NCBI GenBank assembly: GCA_009693235.1
Contig: SHXR01000004.1
Span: forward strand, 26,403-90,402
Length of the DNA stretch: 64,000 bases
Direction of reading: 5' to 3'
DNA from: Betaproteobacteria bacterium
GTDB taxonomy: Bacteria > Pseudomonadota > Gammaproteobacteria > Burkholderiales > SG8-39
In this document: piece after piece, positions 17,185-26,576 of the stretch
Position numbering within the stretch: the first letter of the stretch is position 1
Layout: each line of letters begins with the position of its first letter
The notes under the pieces: generated by a model
Told to the model about the DNA's origin: nothing
The model's database searches: none
Seen by the model: only the letters and a program-made list of their open reading frames with translations
Position numbers and translations under genes: made by a program

Positions 17185-19518
17185 ATGTCAACGACCGGCA
17201 TTGGCGCATCCGTTCTTCGTCGTGAAGACAAGCGGCTCCTGACAGACGCGGGCCAGTACACCGACGATCTTGCCGTTGCCGGGCAGACCTACGCGGTCTT
17301 CGTGCGCTCGGCGCATGCACATGCCGATATCACCGGTCTCGACGTCAAACGTGCGTTGGCGATGCCGGGCGTCCTTGGCGTCTTCACCGGCCGCGATCTG
17401 CAAGCAGGCGGCGTCACACCGATTCCAACCTTGCTTGCGGAACGGGACGCTGGCATGAAGTCCATTGACGGCACGCCCCTCCCGGAACCCGCTTGGCATG
17501 TGCTTGCAATCGAGCGTGTGCGTCATGTTGGCGAGCCGATGGCAGTCGTTGTCGCTGATTCTCTCGCGCATGCTCACGACGCCGCCGAGGCGGTAATCGT
17601 TCACTATGTTGAACGCCCTGTCGTCATCAACGCCAAAGCGGCCCTCTTACCGAGTGCCACGCCGATCCATGCGGACCTTCCAGTCAACAATCGCGCGTAT
17701 GACTGGCAATGCGGTGATGCCAGCGCCACCGCGCAGGCGTTCGGAGCCGCGGCCCATGTCACCCGTGCAACGCTCGTCGACAATCGGCTGGTCACCTGTT
17801 TTATGGAACCGCGTGCAGCGATTGCGCTGTGGGATGCGAAGACAGAGCGATTGACCTTCCACGCCGGGCTGCAAAGCGTGCATGCGCTCGCTGAGAATAT
17901 TGCGCGAATTCTTGGGCTTCGTACCGATCAAGTACGCGCCATATCGGGCGATGTGGGCGGTGGCTTCGGTACCAAGATTCAGGCGTATCCGGAGTACGCA
18001 GTCATCGCCTGGGCAGCGCGCAAGCTTGGCCGGCCGGTGCGCTGGACCAGCACGCGCTCTGAGGGCTTCATCAGCGATGCACAGTCGCGCGATCACCAGA
18101 TCGACTGTGAACTGGCGCTCGATGCAGGTGGTCGTATCCTCGCACTACGGGCCCATTCGATCACTGATCTCGGCGCGTATTTCGCGCCCTGCATTCCGGT
18201 ATCAACCGTCTCGAACATGCAGCGGATTATTTCAAGTGTGTACGCGATTCCGTCCATTCATTTGCGGGTGACAGGTGCGTTCACCAATACCGTGCCCATC
18301 AATGTGTATCGAGGCGTGGGTCGTTTCGAAGGCGTCTACACCGCCGAGCGCTTAATCGATCAGGCGGCGCGCGAGACCGGACGTGATGCAAATACGCTGC
18401 GCCGTTTGAACATGGTGCGCACGTTTCCTTATCGCAGCGCCACCGGCGCGACGTACGACTCGGGCGATTATGTGGCACGCCTGGACGAAGCCATCATGCT
18501 TGGCGACCTGGCAGGATTTACGGCGCGACGTGAAGAATCCCAACGTCGCGGACGCCTGCGTGGTATCGCGATGGGCCCCTACCTCGAGGGCACCGGCGGC
18601 GCGCCGCAGGAATTCGCGGAAGTTCGCGTGCTGCCCAATGGCATGGTGGAAATACCGGTCGGCAGCCATTCGCAAGGGCAAAGCCATGAAACCGTATTCG
18701 CCCAAGTGGTGGCCGAGCGCCTGGGCGTACCCTACGATTCAGTGCGCATGATCATGGGTGACACCGACAAGGTCGCCCAGGGTATCGGCACGTTTGCGTC
18801 ACGCTCGATGGTCCGCGCGGGCAATGCGACCGCTGAAGTGGTGGACCTGGTAATCGGGCAAGGCAAGCAGATGGCGGCCCACCTGCTCGAAGCCGCGGCC
18901 GCCGATATCGACTATGTGGACGGCAGGTTCCGCGTGACCGGCACCGATCGCAGTATTGGCCTCTTCGAGGTGGCGCGCGCCGCGGCCGCGGGCGAGTTGC
19001 CGCCATCATTTCGCACCACGCTCGCCGCCAGCAAGATGCATGAGAACGCCGCGTTCGCCTTCGCCAACGGCTGCGAAACCTGCGAAGTCGAAGTGGACCC
19101 CGACACCGGCATGGTGGAGATCATCGCGCTATCGGTGGTCGACGATTCAGGGCGCGCCGTCAATCCGGCCGTCGTACATGGACAGATGCATGGCGCGGTC
19201 GTGCAAGGCCTTGGTCAAGCGATGTTCGAGCGTACGGTGTACGACCCGACATCTGGGCAACTCCTGTCCGGATCGTTCATGGACTATGCCATTCCACGTG
19301 CCGACGAGATCCCACCCATTCAGATTGTTAGTCGCGATATACCTAGCCCGACCAATCTCCTTGGCGTAAAGGGTGCGGGCGAAGGCGGCACGGTGGGCGC
19401 ACCGGCGGCGCTGATCCACGCGATTATCGATGCGCTGGCGCCGCTTCGGGTCAAACATATCGACATGCCCGCCACTCCAGAGCGGGTTTGGCAGGCGATC
19501 ATTAGAGCACACCCCTAA
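17185..19518 (+). CDS. Xanthine dehydrogenase-family molybdopterin-binding subunit (XdhA/CoxL-like), orphan
   Basis: This is the large catalytic subunit of a molybdenum hydroxylase. It has the N-terminal a/b hammerhead domain (about 20-140) and the molybdopterin domains, with GDVGGGFG (about 256-262), YRGVGR (375-380) and the catalytic Glu at about 733 in GAGEGG. The YRGVGR loop lacks the active-site motif of true form I CO dehydrogenase, so a hydroxylase of heterocycles or aldehydes is likelier. At 777 residues it is full length. The FAD (CoxM) and iron-sulfur (CoxS) subunits are absent from both sides; Bug genes flank it instead. Confidence 0.9.
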   Translation: MSTTGIGASVLRREDKRLLTDAGQYTDDLAVAGQTYAVFVRSAHAHADITGLDVKRALAMPGVLGVFTGRDLQAGGVTPIPTLLAERDAGMKSIDGTPLPEPAWHVLAIERVRHVGEPMAVVVADSLAHAHDAAEAVIVHYVERPVVINAKAALLPSATPIHADLPVNNRAYDWQCGDASATAQAFGAAAHVTRATLVDNRLVTCFMEPRAAIALWDAKTERLTFHAGLQSVHALAENIARILGLRTDQVRAISGDVGGGFGTKIQAYPEYAVIAWAARKLGRPVRWTSTRSEGFISDAQSRDHQIDCELALDAGGRILALRAHSITDLGAYFAPCIPVSTVSNMQRIISSVYAIPSIHLRVTGAFTNTVPINVYRGVGRFEGVYTAERLIDQAARETGRDANTLRRLNMVRTFPYRSATGATYDSGDYVARLDEAIMLGDLAGFTARREESQRRGRLRGIAMGPYLEGTGGAPQEFAEVRVLPNGMVEIPVGSHSQGQSHETVFAQVVAERLGVPYDSVRMIMGDTDKVAQGIGTFASRSMVRAGNATAEVVDLVIGQGKQMAAHLLEAAAADIDYVDGRFRVTGTDRSIGLFEVARAAAAGELPPSFRTTLAASKMHENAAFAFANGCETCEVEVDPDTGMVEIIALSVVDDSGRAVNPAVVHGQMHGAVVQGLGQAMFERTVYDPTSGQLLSGSFMDYAIPRADEIPPIQIVSRDIPSPTNLLGVKGAGEGGTVGAPAALIHAIIDALAPLRVKHIDMPATPERVWQAIIRAHP

Positions 19519-19534
19519 TCGGGAGAAGTCACTC

Positions 19535-20506
19535 GTGAAAGCGCTACGGATTCTTGGTGTCATCATTGCCGCCGGTTGTCTCACCGTCGCGCAGGCCAAC
19601 GATGTGTTTCCCGACCGGCGCGTGCAACTGATCGTGCCCTTCCCGCCGGGTGGCGTCATCGATCTCACCGCGCGCCCGGTCGCGGCGGCCCTCGAACGGA
19701 TCTGGAAGCAACCGGTGCTCGTCATCAATCGCCCGGGCGGTGGCGGCGGTGTGGGTGCGGTCGCCATGGCAAGCACCAAGCCAGATGGCTATTCGCTGCT
19801 CCTTGCCCATATGAGCATGATCACGATTCCCGCATCGGACCGCGTATTCGGCCGTCCGCCGTCGTTCACACTCGATCAGTTCACCCCGCTTGCTTTGCTG
19901 GTGGCCGATCCGCTGGTCATCATTACGAAAGGTGATGGGCCGTATAAGACGCTGCAGGAAATGGTTGAGGCGGCGCGCAAGGCGCCCGGCATCGTGCCCT
20001 ACGGTTCATCGGGCAATTACGGCGCGGTACATGTACCGATGGAGATGATCGCGCTCAATGCCGGCGTCAAGTTCAATCATGCGGCGTATCAAGGCGGCGG
20101 CCCGGCGCTCACCGCGGTGATGGGCGGTCATGTGGTGGCGACGATGGTGTCGCCTGCCGCGTCGATTCCGCATGTCAAGCGCGGTGATCTGCGTGCGCTC
20201 GCCGTCACCGGCGGTCGTCGTATTCCTACGCTGCCCGATGTGCCCACTGTGCTGGAATCGGGTATTCCGGATGTCGAGTTCTATCTGTGGGTTGGCGTGT
20301 TCGCGCCGGCGCAGTTGCCGGACGCCGTTGCACAATCCATTCGCGACGGCCTCGCCAAAGCGTTGCGTGATCCGGAGCTGATCGGGCAGATGGCCAAACT
20401 CAATTTGCCGATCGAACATATGGACGCGCCGGCATTCAAGGCGTTTCTTGCCAAAGAGGAGCCGCGCTTGAATGCCGTCATTCAAAGAATCGGTAAAGTC
20501 GATTGA
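19535..20506 (+). CDS. Bug/TctC-family periplasmic substrate-binding protein
   Basis: This is a 323-residue receptor with a signal peptide (ILGVIIAAGCLTVAQA) and the Bug motif VQLIVPFPPGGVIDLTARP. The GTG at 19535 follows a GGGAGAA site by 7 bases, and the longer open frame from 19430 lies inside the previous gene. It is in the same plus-strand unit as the molybdopterin subunit and the first Bug gene, so two paralogous receptors bracket one enzyme. Confidence 0.9.
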   Translation: MKALRILGVIIAAGCLTVAQANDVFPDRRVQLIVPFPPGGVIDLTARPVAAALERIWKQPVLVINRPGGGGGVGAVAMASTKPDGYSLLLAHMSMITIPASDRVFGRPPSFTLDQFTPLALLVADPLVIITKGDGPYKTLQEMVEAARKAPGIVPYGSSGNYGAVHVPMEMIALNAGVKFNHAAYQGGGPALTAVMGGHVVATMVSPAASIPHVKRGDLRALAVTGGRRIPTLPDVPTVLESGIPDVEFYLWVGVFAPAQLPDAVAQSIRDGLAKALRDPELIGQMAKLNLPIEHMDAPAFKAFLAKEEPRLNAVIQRIGKVD

Positions 20507-20594
20507 TCCGGCAAACCCGCAGGGCGAAACGCGAAGGGAACGTTCTGCAGCATATCGGTACCATCTATCGGTGACAATTCAACAAAGGAAGCAG

Positions 20595-21065
20595 ATGAAA
20601 TCACGAGAAGCCACCCGCGCGGAAGTCGAGAAGCGCGTCGCACGATTCAAAAATCTTGTCTTTCCGCCGGAGCGCTATCCCGACAGCAAATTGCCTGGTC
20701 ATGAACGGCGCAACTATCTCGTGATCGGCACCGGACTCGTCGTCGAGGGCGGCAAAGATCCCCTCTCCGCGATTCCAATCAATGAAGGCTTCACGATGTC
20801 GTATGTGGAAGCAAAGCCTGGCAATGGCCCAAAGCTCCATAACCACGACACCAATGAAACCTTCATCGCGATCAAGGGCCGGTGGCGCGTGATTTGGGGA
20901 AGCAAGGCCGACCAGCATGTCGATCTCGATCCGCTCGATGTTTGCTCCATGCCGCCCGGTGTGCCAAGACGGTTTATCAATATCAGCGACGGCACCAAGG
21001 AGGAAATGGGCTTGTTGATGACCGTGCAGGCGGGCGATCAGCCGAAAGCGGAGTTTCTCGAGTAG
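20595..21065 (+). CDS. Cupin domain protein
   Basis: The 156-residue protein has one RmlC-like cupin core. The first metal motif region is PKLHNHDTNETFIAIKGRWR (two His and a Glu) and the second is VCSMPPGVPRRFINIS, in which the usual last His is replaced. The ATG at 20595 has AGGA a few bases upstream. It closes the Bug-molybdopterin-Bug unit. It could be a small dioxygenase, an isomerase or a ligand-binding protein; the active-site pattern is not diagnostic. Confidence 0.8.
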   Translation: MKSREATRAEVEKRVARFKNLVFPPERYPDSKLPGHERRNYLVIGTGLVVEGGKDPLSAIPINEGFTMSYVEAKPGNGPKLHNHDTNETFIAIKGRWRVIWGSKADQHVDLDPLDVCSMPPGVPRRFINISDGTKEEMGLLMTVQAGDQPKAEFLE

Positions 21066-21179
21066 GTCAGGAGAGCGCAGTTCCTGTCTTGGCGGCGCAC
21101 GGGCGGGCTACACTACGATTTCCCGGTAGAGCGCCCCGGTCGGTAGCGCCGCGCTCCCTTTCATCTCATTGGCGATCCA

Positions 21180-21800
21180 ATGCTCGTTGCAACCGGTCTT
21201 GAATGTGTGCGCGGCGAGCGCAGCCTGTTCCGCGACGTCGGATTCTCGCTCGCCCCTGGCACGCTCATGCGAGTGATGGGACGCAATGGCAGCGGCAAGA
21301 CCAGTCTCCTCCGGATTCTCACTGGGACGCTCGAGCCATTGGCAGGCGAAATCCGGTGGCACGGCGAGCGTATTGCCGCACTGGGCGATGGGTACCGCAG
21401 TGAACTCACCTATCTCGGCCACCAGAACGCCATCAAAGATGATTTGACGCCGGTCGAAAATCTGTTGGTATCGGAGCGGCTGGCCGGAACGCAGATCACC
21501 GATACGGCCGCGCGTAGGGCGCTGCAACGGGTCGGCTTGAGCGGGTTCGAAGACACACCGACCCGCGCCCTCTCGCAAGGTCAGAAACGGCGCGCCGCAC
21601 TGGCCCGCCTCGAATCGCGCAAGACCTTTGGCCTGTGGATTCTTGATGAGCCATTCGTCGCGCTCGATACCGCCGCGGTGAGCGAATTGCGCAAGATCAT
21701 CGAGGAGCGCCTCGCGACCGGTGGCATCATCGTGATGACGACACACCAGGATGTGCCGATCACCAGTCCCGCTGTGCATGACTTACGGTTAGGCGCATGA
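21180..21800 (+). CDS. ccmA: Heme exporter ATP-binding protein CcmA
   Basis: This is the ATPase of the CcmABCD complex that loads and releases holo-CcmE during cytochrome c maturation (System I). Walker A (GRNGSGKTS), the signature LSQGQKRRAALA and Walker B (LWILDEPFVALD) are intact. The 206-residue length is typical. It overlaps ccmB by four bases and opens the plus-strand ccmABCD operon. The 114 bp upstream of it contain no gene. Confidence 0.92.
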   Translation: MLVATGLECVRGERSLFRDVGFSLAPGTLMRVMGRNGSGKTSLLRILTGTLEPLAGEIRWHGERIAALGDGYRSELTYLGHQNAIKDDLTPVENLLVSERLAGTQITDTAARRALQRVGLSGFEDTPTRALSQGQKRRAALARLESRKTFGLWILDEPFVALDTAAVSELRKIIEERLATGGIIVMTTHQDVPITSPAVHDLRLGA

Positions 21801-22507
21801 GCACCATGATCGAAGCGGCCCCAAAGGCGAGCCCTGATCTCATCGGCGCCTATTGCTGCATCGTTCAGCGCGATCTGCGGCTTGCGCTCAGGCGACGCGT
21901 CGATGCGCTCAATACGCTGGTATTTTTCGTGATCGTGGTCAGTCTTTTTCCATTGAGCGTCGGCGCGGAGCCCGCGCTATTTCGCGCGATCGCACCCGGT
22001 GTCATTTGGGTGGCGGCACTGCTCGCTTCGATGCTTGCTCTGCAGCGATTATTCGCGAGCGACTATGCTGACGGCACGCTGGAACAGCTGCTGCTCGCGC
22101 CGCAACCGCTTGGGGTGATGGTTGCGGCCAAGGTCACCGCGCATTGGCTGGTCGCAGGGCTACCGCTCGTCATCGCCGCACCGCTCCTTGGCCTGCAATT
22201 CAATCTGCCCGCCGATTCGCTCGGCGTGCTGGTGCTCTCGCTCATGCTTGGCACCCCAACGCTTGGGCTCATTGGCGCGATCGGCGCGGCGCTCACGCTA
22301 GGTCTCCGCAGTGCCGGCGTGCTGGTGTCACTCTTAGTCTTGCCACTCTATATTCCGGTGCTAATCTTCGGGGCGGGCGCGGTGGAAGCCGCCGCCTCAG
22401 GTTTAGGTGCCGGCCCGCATCTTTCGTTGCTCGGCGCCTTTCTCGCGGCGGCGTTGTTTTTTGCGCCGTGGGCTACGTCGTTTGCCTTGCGGATTTCGAT
22501 GGAATGA
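21797..22507 (+). CDS. ccmB: Heme exporter permease CcmB
   Basis: This is the membrane subunit that pairs with CcmA. The 236-residue protein has six hydrophobic segments and the CcmB features RDLRLALRRRVDALNTLVFF and DGTLEQLLLAPQPL. It overlaps both ccmA and ccmC through ATGA junctions. The N-terminus is a little longer than usual. Confidence 0.92.
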   Translation: MSTMIEAAPKASPDLIGAYCCIVQRDLRLALRRRVDALNTLVFFVIVVSLFPLSVGAEPALFRAIAPGVIWVAALLASMLALQRLFASDYADGTLEQLLLAPQPLGVMVAAKVTAHWLVAGLPLVIAAPLLGLQFNLPADSLGVLVLSLMLGTPTLGLIGAIGAALTLGLRSAGVLVSLLVLPLYIPVLIFGAGAVEAAASGLGAGPHLSLLGAFLAAALFFAPWATSFALRISME

Positions 22508-23238
22508 ACTGGTTCAAATATTCAGCGCCGCAAACGTTCTATCCGCTCGCCGGTACCTTGGCGAAATGGTTTTTCGCTGCGGCCACCGTATTGACAGCGA
22601 TCGGCCTCTACATCAGCTTTTTCGTCGCGCCAACCGATGCGCAACAAGGCGAGTCGTACCGCATCATCTTCATCCATGTGCCGGCCGCCTGGATGTCGAT
22701 GCTCATCTATCTGGTCATGGCATTGTGGGCAGGCATCGGACTTGCCTTCAATACCCGTTTGTCATCGATGATGGCGCTTGCACTGGCTCCGACCGGTGCG
22801 CTGATGACTTTCATTGCGCTGTGGACCGGATCGCTATGGGGCAAACCAACTTGGGGAACCTGGTGGGTCTGGGATGCGAGGCTCACTTCCGAGCTCATCC
22901 TGTTGTTTCTGTACCTTGGCTTCATGGGCCTGCATGCCGCCATCGACGAGGCACGCCGTGCCGATCACGCCGCAGCGCTCCTTGCCATCGTGGGCGTGGT
23001 CAATGTACCGATCATTTATTTTTCGGTGCAGTGGTGGAACACCTTGCACCAAGGCGCCTCGGTGAGCCTGACCAAGAGTCCCACCATGGCCGCCACCATG
23101 CTGACCGGCATGCTCGTCATGACCTTCGCGATCTGGGCCTACTGCATCGCGGCCTCGCTCTTGCGGGTACGCGCCATCATCCTCGAACGCGAGCGGCGCG
23201 CCGAATGGGTGGCCAAACTCGCGGAGGTCCGCTCATGA
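22504..23238 (+). CDS. ccmC: Heme transporter CcmC
   Basis: CcmC attaches heme to CcmE. It carries the tryptophan-rich periplasmic WWD signature (WGTWWVWDARLTSELILLF) between flanking histidines. The true start is the ATG at 22504, overlapping the ccmB stop; the frame is open further upstream but only across ccmB. The 244-residue length is normal. Confidence 0.93.
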   Translation: MNWFKYSAPQTFYPLAGTLAKWFFAAATVLTAIGLYISFFVAPTDAQQGESYRIIFIHVPAAWMSMLIYLVMALWAGIGLAFNTRLSSMMALALAPTGALMTFIALWTGSLWGKPTWGTWWVWDARLTSELILLFLYLGFMGLHAAIDEARRADHAAALLAIVGVVNVPIIYFSVQWWNTLHQGASVSLTKSPTMAATMLTGMLVMTFAIWAYCIAASLLRVRAIILERERRAEWVAKLAEVRS

Positions 23239-23405
23239 TCTGGCAAAGCGTCGGACACTTCCTGGCGATGGGCGGCTACGGCCTTTATGTTTGGGGCTCG
23301 TACGGCGTGGCGGTGATCGTCATAGGGCTTGAGCTCTGGGCATTGCGACGGCGCCTAACTGCCGCGCGGCAGAGCATTGCCGATCCGTCACAGCGGAGCA
23401 CGTAA
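23235..23405 (+). CDS. ccmD: Heme exporter protein CcmD
   Basis: This is a tiny (56-residue) membrane adaptor required for release of holo-CcmE from CcmABC. The ATG overlaps the ccmC stop by four bases. It has a single membrane helix (GYGLYVWGSYGVAVIVIGLE) followed by a basic tail (RRRLTAARQ), the classic CcmD layout. It is the last gene of the plus-strand ccm operon. Confidence 0.87.
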   Translation: MIWQSVGHFLAMGGYGLYVWGSYGVAVIVIGLELWALRRRLTAARQSIADPSQRST

Positions 23406-23423
23406 TCCTGCTTCGCGCCGCCG

Positions 23424-24183
23424 CTAGAAATCGACGCGATAGCCCACCGGGAAAAACGTTCGCGTCGTCACATCGGCATTGGTGACACTGGTCGTTTTCG
23501 ATCGTTCCAAGATGCCGTCTGCTTCGAGTGCGACGGTCCGATGCGGGCGATAGACGATGAGCAATCCCGGCGTCGTCCGGCGTAGTTCCGTATTGAGTAC
23601 GTCACGCTGCGAGTAGTACTTGATCGACGGCTCGATGGTCCAGTGATCGGTCACAAAATTGAGATTGTTATAAACAGCGAGCCAGCCGTTGTAGGTCGGG
23701 GCCCGCAGCACCGTTCCGGTCAGCACATGGCTATCGCGCGTTGCCACCAGGTTCGTGCCGATCGTTTGCACCGAATAGCTCATAACGTTGCCGGTCGCTG
23801 CCTGTGCGGGCTGCGGAATATTGTTGATGACCGTGGCGGGCAGCGCGCCAACGTTGGTCAGGCGGGCATCGGCGCCGATTTGCCAGCGTTTCGATAGCGG
23901 CGTTGTGAAGCTGATCGAAGCCTGATTGGCAGTCGCGGTGACATCGCGCGCCTGCCTGCGGATTTGCTCTTCGGTCATCGTCTGCAGCAGCGTTTTGATC
24001 GATGTGGTGCCTGACCCAAACAGTGCATTCGTCGTCGACAATGTGGGTGCCCTACGCCGGTCGTACAGGATATTGAACGTCGATTGGCCCGCCGTCTGCC
24101 ATGATGCCTGCAACATCGCAGTATTCAAGGTCGCGTAACTCAAATCGTAGTCGACAACCGAGAAGATCAATCGACCGTCCTGC
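23424..24183 (-). pseudogene. 3' remnant of an outer-membrane beta-barrel protein gene
   Basis: About 250 C-terminal residues survive. They alternate polar and hydrophobic residues as beta-strands do and end YRVDF, a terminal aromatic residue typical of BAM-inserted barrels. No signal peptide or start site exists: the coding frame begins abruptly at about 24183 (WYLQDGRLIFSVVDYD), where it meets the tail of a gene on the other strand. The nearest ATG (24170) has no ribosome site. Part of a larger outer-membrane protein is therefore missing, and the remnant is probably not expressed. Confidence 0.72.
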
Positions 24184-24340
24184 AGGTACCATCGACACCA
24201 AGGACGTCACCATCAAACAGGGCAATCGCCAATTCAAGGCCCGCAATGATGCGGTGATCGTGTGTGCGGGCGGCGTGCTCCCGACCGATCTCTTAAAGAA
24301 AGTCGGTATCGGCTTCGGTACCAAGCACGGTACCGCGTAA
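24184..24340 (+). pseudogene. C-terminal fragment of an FAD/NAD(P)-dependent oxidoreductase
   Basis: The last 51 codons read GTIDTKDVTIKQ, then FKARNDAVIVCAGGVLP, then KVGIGFGTKHGTA and a stop. This matches the end of thioredoxin-reductase-like FAD/NAD(P) oxidoreductases, whose final motif is a D-x-V-I-V-C-A-G-G turn. The rest of the gene is gone. Its left edge is the same point where the truncated outer-membrane gene starts on the other strand. Confidence 0.68.
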
Positions 24341-24367
24341 CACCAAGTTAGCACCGGGACTCGCCCG

Positions 24368-25579
24368 TTAAGGCACCGTGCTGTCGATGAGCACCGCGAT
24401 TCCTGAGGCACCGACCTTCACCGTCCCGGAGAATCCTTGCAAATCACCGCTCTTTGGCGTTGCATCGCCCGTCTTCGAGATGCGTGCACCGACGACGACC
24501 GCGCTTGCGCCAGATAGCGTCATCGTCGGCGCCATCGTCTGCGAATCATCGAGGGTGAACGTGTAAGGAAGATCCTTAACCTGCTTCTTCACGATGGCAA
24601 GCGGCATGCGCGGCCCTTCGGCATGCCGCGCGAAGATAAACACCGTGTCTTCGCGATTGGCCTTGCCCGCTAGGGCTGGTGCCAAGCGAACCGTCCCGGT
24701 AATGCTCGCAGCGACCGGGGCCTTGTCGAGCACTTTGTCCGGTGTGCCGGTCTTGGCGGCGGTCTTGATGGAACCGAACTCGCGCGCCTCTTGGATACTC
24801 GCGGCGATCGATTGTGCAAACGCGGGGTCAGAGCCGATGCGTTCCCAGAACTTGATCGCACCACCATAATCCTTGCGTTGAAACGCATCCGTGCCGGCGA
24901 GCGCCAATGACTTGTCGTGTTTTGGATCGAGCGCGATGGCAAGGCGCACCAACTCCATCGGCTTGCCGGAGAGATCGCGATTCGTTGCACCGAGTGCATC
25001 GGCATAGTCGGCAAGGATGTCGGCGTCTTGCAAAGCCGCCGGCCCCGCGCGCTCGAACGCACGCACCGCTTCGGCAAAACGCTGCTGCGCGTAGTAGCTG
25101 CGCCCCAGCAATACGAATCCTTCTTCGCTCGGTTTCTCATCGAGCCTTGCCGCCCGCTTCGCGATCAGATCATTGATCTCGTCATTCGATAGATTGCCAC
25201 CATGCGAGCGCGCCTGCGGGGCAAGCCCATCTGGCGTACCGAACTGCGCATAGAGCAGGATGGCGGCAACCGCGAACATCGCGCCCACGCCGGTTGCCAT
25301 CCAGCGCCCATTGATGGTCACGGTCGAGGCGGCGCGCCCCACGCTTGCTTCATCCAGCACGCGCCGTTCGATTTCTTGCCGCGCTTCCTCATACTGCGCG
25401 GGCGACAGCGTACCCGCGGCACGATCGGCATCGAGTTCGGCCAGCTGGTCGCGCAGAATGCCAAGATTCGTCCCGGCGACGTCTTGCGAAGCGCGGCGCG
25501 CCGGACGCACCAGCGGCACGATGATCCAGGCGAGCGCAACCACCAACAGCACCGCGGCGATGATAAAAAATTGCGTCAT
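24368..25579 (-). CDS. ccmI: c-type cytochrome biogenesis protein CcmI (CycH-like)
   Basis: CcmI is an apocytochrome chaperone working with the CcmFH heme ligase. It has two N-terminal membrane helices around a cytoplasmic loop with LREQ-type helix (LRDQLAELDADRAAGTLSP), a periplasmic TPR region (about 150-270) and a C-terminal periplasmic domain ending in a beta-rich module. The 403-residue length is typical. It overlaps ccmH by four bases and ends the minus-strand ccmEFGHI operon. Confidence 0.9.
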   Translation of the reverse strand: MTQFFIIAAVLLVVALAWIIVPLVRPARRASQDVAGTNLGILRDQLAELDADRAAGTLSPAQYEEARQEIERRVLDEASVGRAASTVTINGRWMATGVGAMFAVAAILLYAQFGTPDGLAPQARSHGGNLSNDEINDLIAKRAARLDEKPSEEGFVLLGRSYYAQQRFAEAVRAFERAGPAALQDADILADYADALGATNRDLSGKPMELVRLAIALDPKHDKSLALAGTDAFQRKDYGGAIKFWERIGSDPAFAQSIAASIQEAREFGSIKTAAKTGTPDKVLDKAPVAASITGTVRLAPALAGKANREDTVFIFARHAEGPRMPLAIVKKQVKDLPYTFTLDDSQTMAPTMTLSGASAVVVGARISKTGDATPKSGDLQGFSGTVKVGASGIAVLIDSTVP

Positions 25580-26052
25580 TGCGATTCCCGCGGCGTAGCG
25601 CCCGCCAGCAACTCAGCGGCCATTTTGCGTTGGGCTTCGGTGAGCGGAACATCGCTTTGCGCACGCGTGCGTCGGGTACGAAGAAAACGCAGCAGCACGA
25701 TCACCCCCACTAGAACAAACAAGGCCGGACCAAGCCACAAGAAGGCGGTGGTCGCCTTGAATGGCGGTCGATAAAGCACGAAATCGCCGTAGCGGGTCAC
25801 CATGAAGTCGACGATTTCAGCATCCGACTTGCCGCCGGCGATCTGGACATGGATTTGACGGCGAAGATCAACCGCGAGCTCCGCATGGGAGTCGGCAATG
25901 GTTTGGTTCTGGCACACGAGACAACGCAATTCCGCCGCAAGGGCCACGGCGCGTGCCTTGCCTACCGCGTCCAACTCTTTCTGATCATTGGCGCCCGCTA
26001 CGCCAGTGGCAACGGCCCAAGAGAAGAGCACCGAAGCAATCATTCGCTTCAT
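25576..26052 (-). CDS. ccmH: Cytochrome c maturation thiol-disulfide protein CcmH
   Basis: CcmH reduces or holds apocytochrome CxxCH cysteines. A signal peptide is followed by the diagnostic LRCLVCQNQ motif (Cys44, Cys47), and a single C-terminal membrane helix (TAFLWLGPALFVLVGVIVLL) anchors it. The 158-residue length is normal for the short CcmH. It overlaps both neighbours by four bases. Confidence 0.92.
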   Translation of the reverse strand: MKRMIASVLFSWAVATGVAGANDQKELDAVGKARAVALAAELRCLVCQNQTIADSHAELAVDLRRQIHVQIAGGKSDAEIVDFMVTRYGDFVLYRPPFKATTAFLWLGPALFVLVGVIVLLRFLRTRRTRAQSDVPLTEAQRKMAAELLAGATPRESQ

Positions 26053-26576
26053 GATTTTTGCAGCTCACGAACCAGCGGCAGCATCTTTTCCTCCCACGCC
26101 TTCTTTGTGATGGGCCCGATGTGCTTGAACCGGATGATGCCCTTTTTATCGATCAGAAAGGTCTCCGGGACGCCATAGACGCCAAAGTCGATACCGATGC
26201 GTCCATCGGCATCCATGACCGCTACCCGGTAGGGATTGCCGAACTGCTTGAGCCATGCCAAGGCCTGGTCCTGCTTGTCTTTGTAGTTGAGGCCGACGAT
26301 CGGAATGGTGTCTTGCTTGGCGAGATCGACCAGTAGCGGATGTTCATCCCGGCAGGCCACACACCATGACGCCCAGACGTTGAGCAGCCACACTTTGCCC
26401 GCCATATCCTGGGTGCCAAAGCGACTGTCCGGCCGATGCAGATTGCCCAGTTCAAACGTTGGCGCCGCTTTGCCGATGAATGGCGACGGCACCTCGCGCG
26501 GATTCAGGCCAAGCCCGATGAAAAGGAACGCAAAGATGGCAATGAACCCGCCAAGCGGCAGCAGGAATTTCGTCAT
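26049..26576 (-). CDS. ccmG: Thiol:disulfide interchange protein CcmG/DsbE
   Basis: CcmG is a membrane-anchored thioredoxin-like reductant for cytochrome c maturation. It has an N-terminal anchor (residues about 5-23), a thioredoxin fold with the active site WCVAC (Cys72, Cys75) and the cis-Pro region GVPETFLID. The ATG at 26576 overlaps the ccmF stop; the longer open frame to 26732 is spurious. The 175-residue length is typical. Confidence 0.92.
   Translation of the reverse strand: MTKFLLPLGGFIAIFAFLFIGLGLNPREVPSPFIGKAAPTFELGNLHRPDSRFGTQDMAGKVWLLNVWASWCVACRDEHPLLVDLAKQDTIPIVGLNYKDKQDQALAWLKQFGNPYRVAVMDADGRIGIDFGVYGVPETFLIDKKGIIRFKHIGPITKKAWEEKMLPLVRELQKS

Noticed and set aside
17185..19518. 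Aerobic CO dehydrogenase large subunit (form I)
   Set aside because: The active-site loop reads YRGVGR rather than the form I AYRCSFR motif, and CoxM/CoxS are absent.
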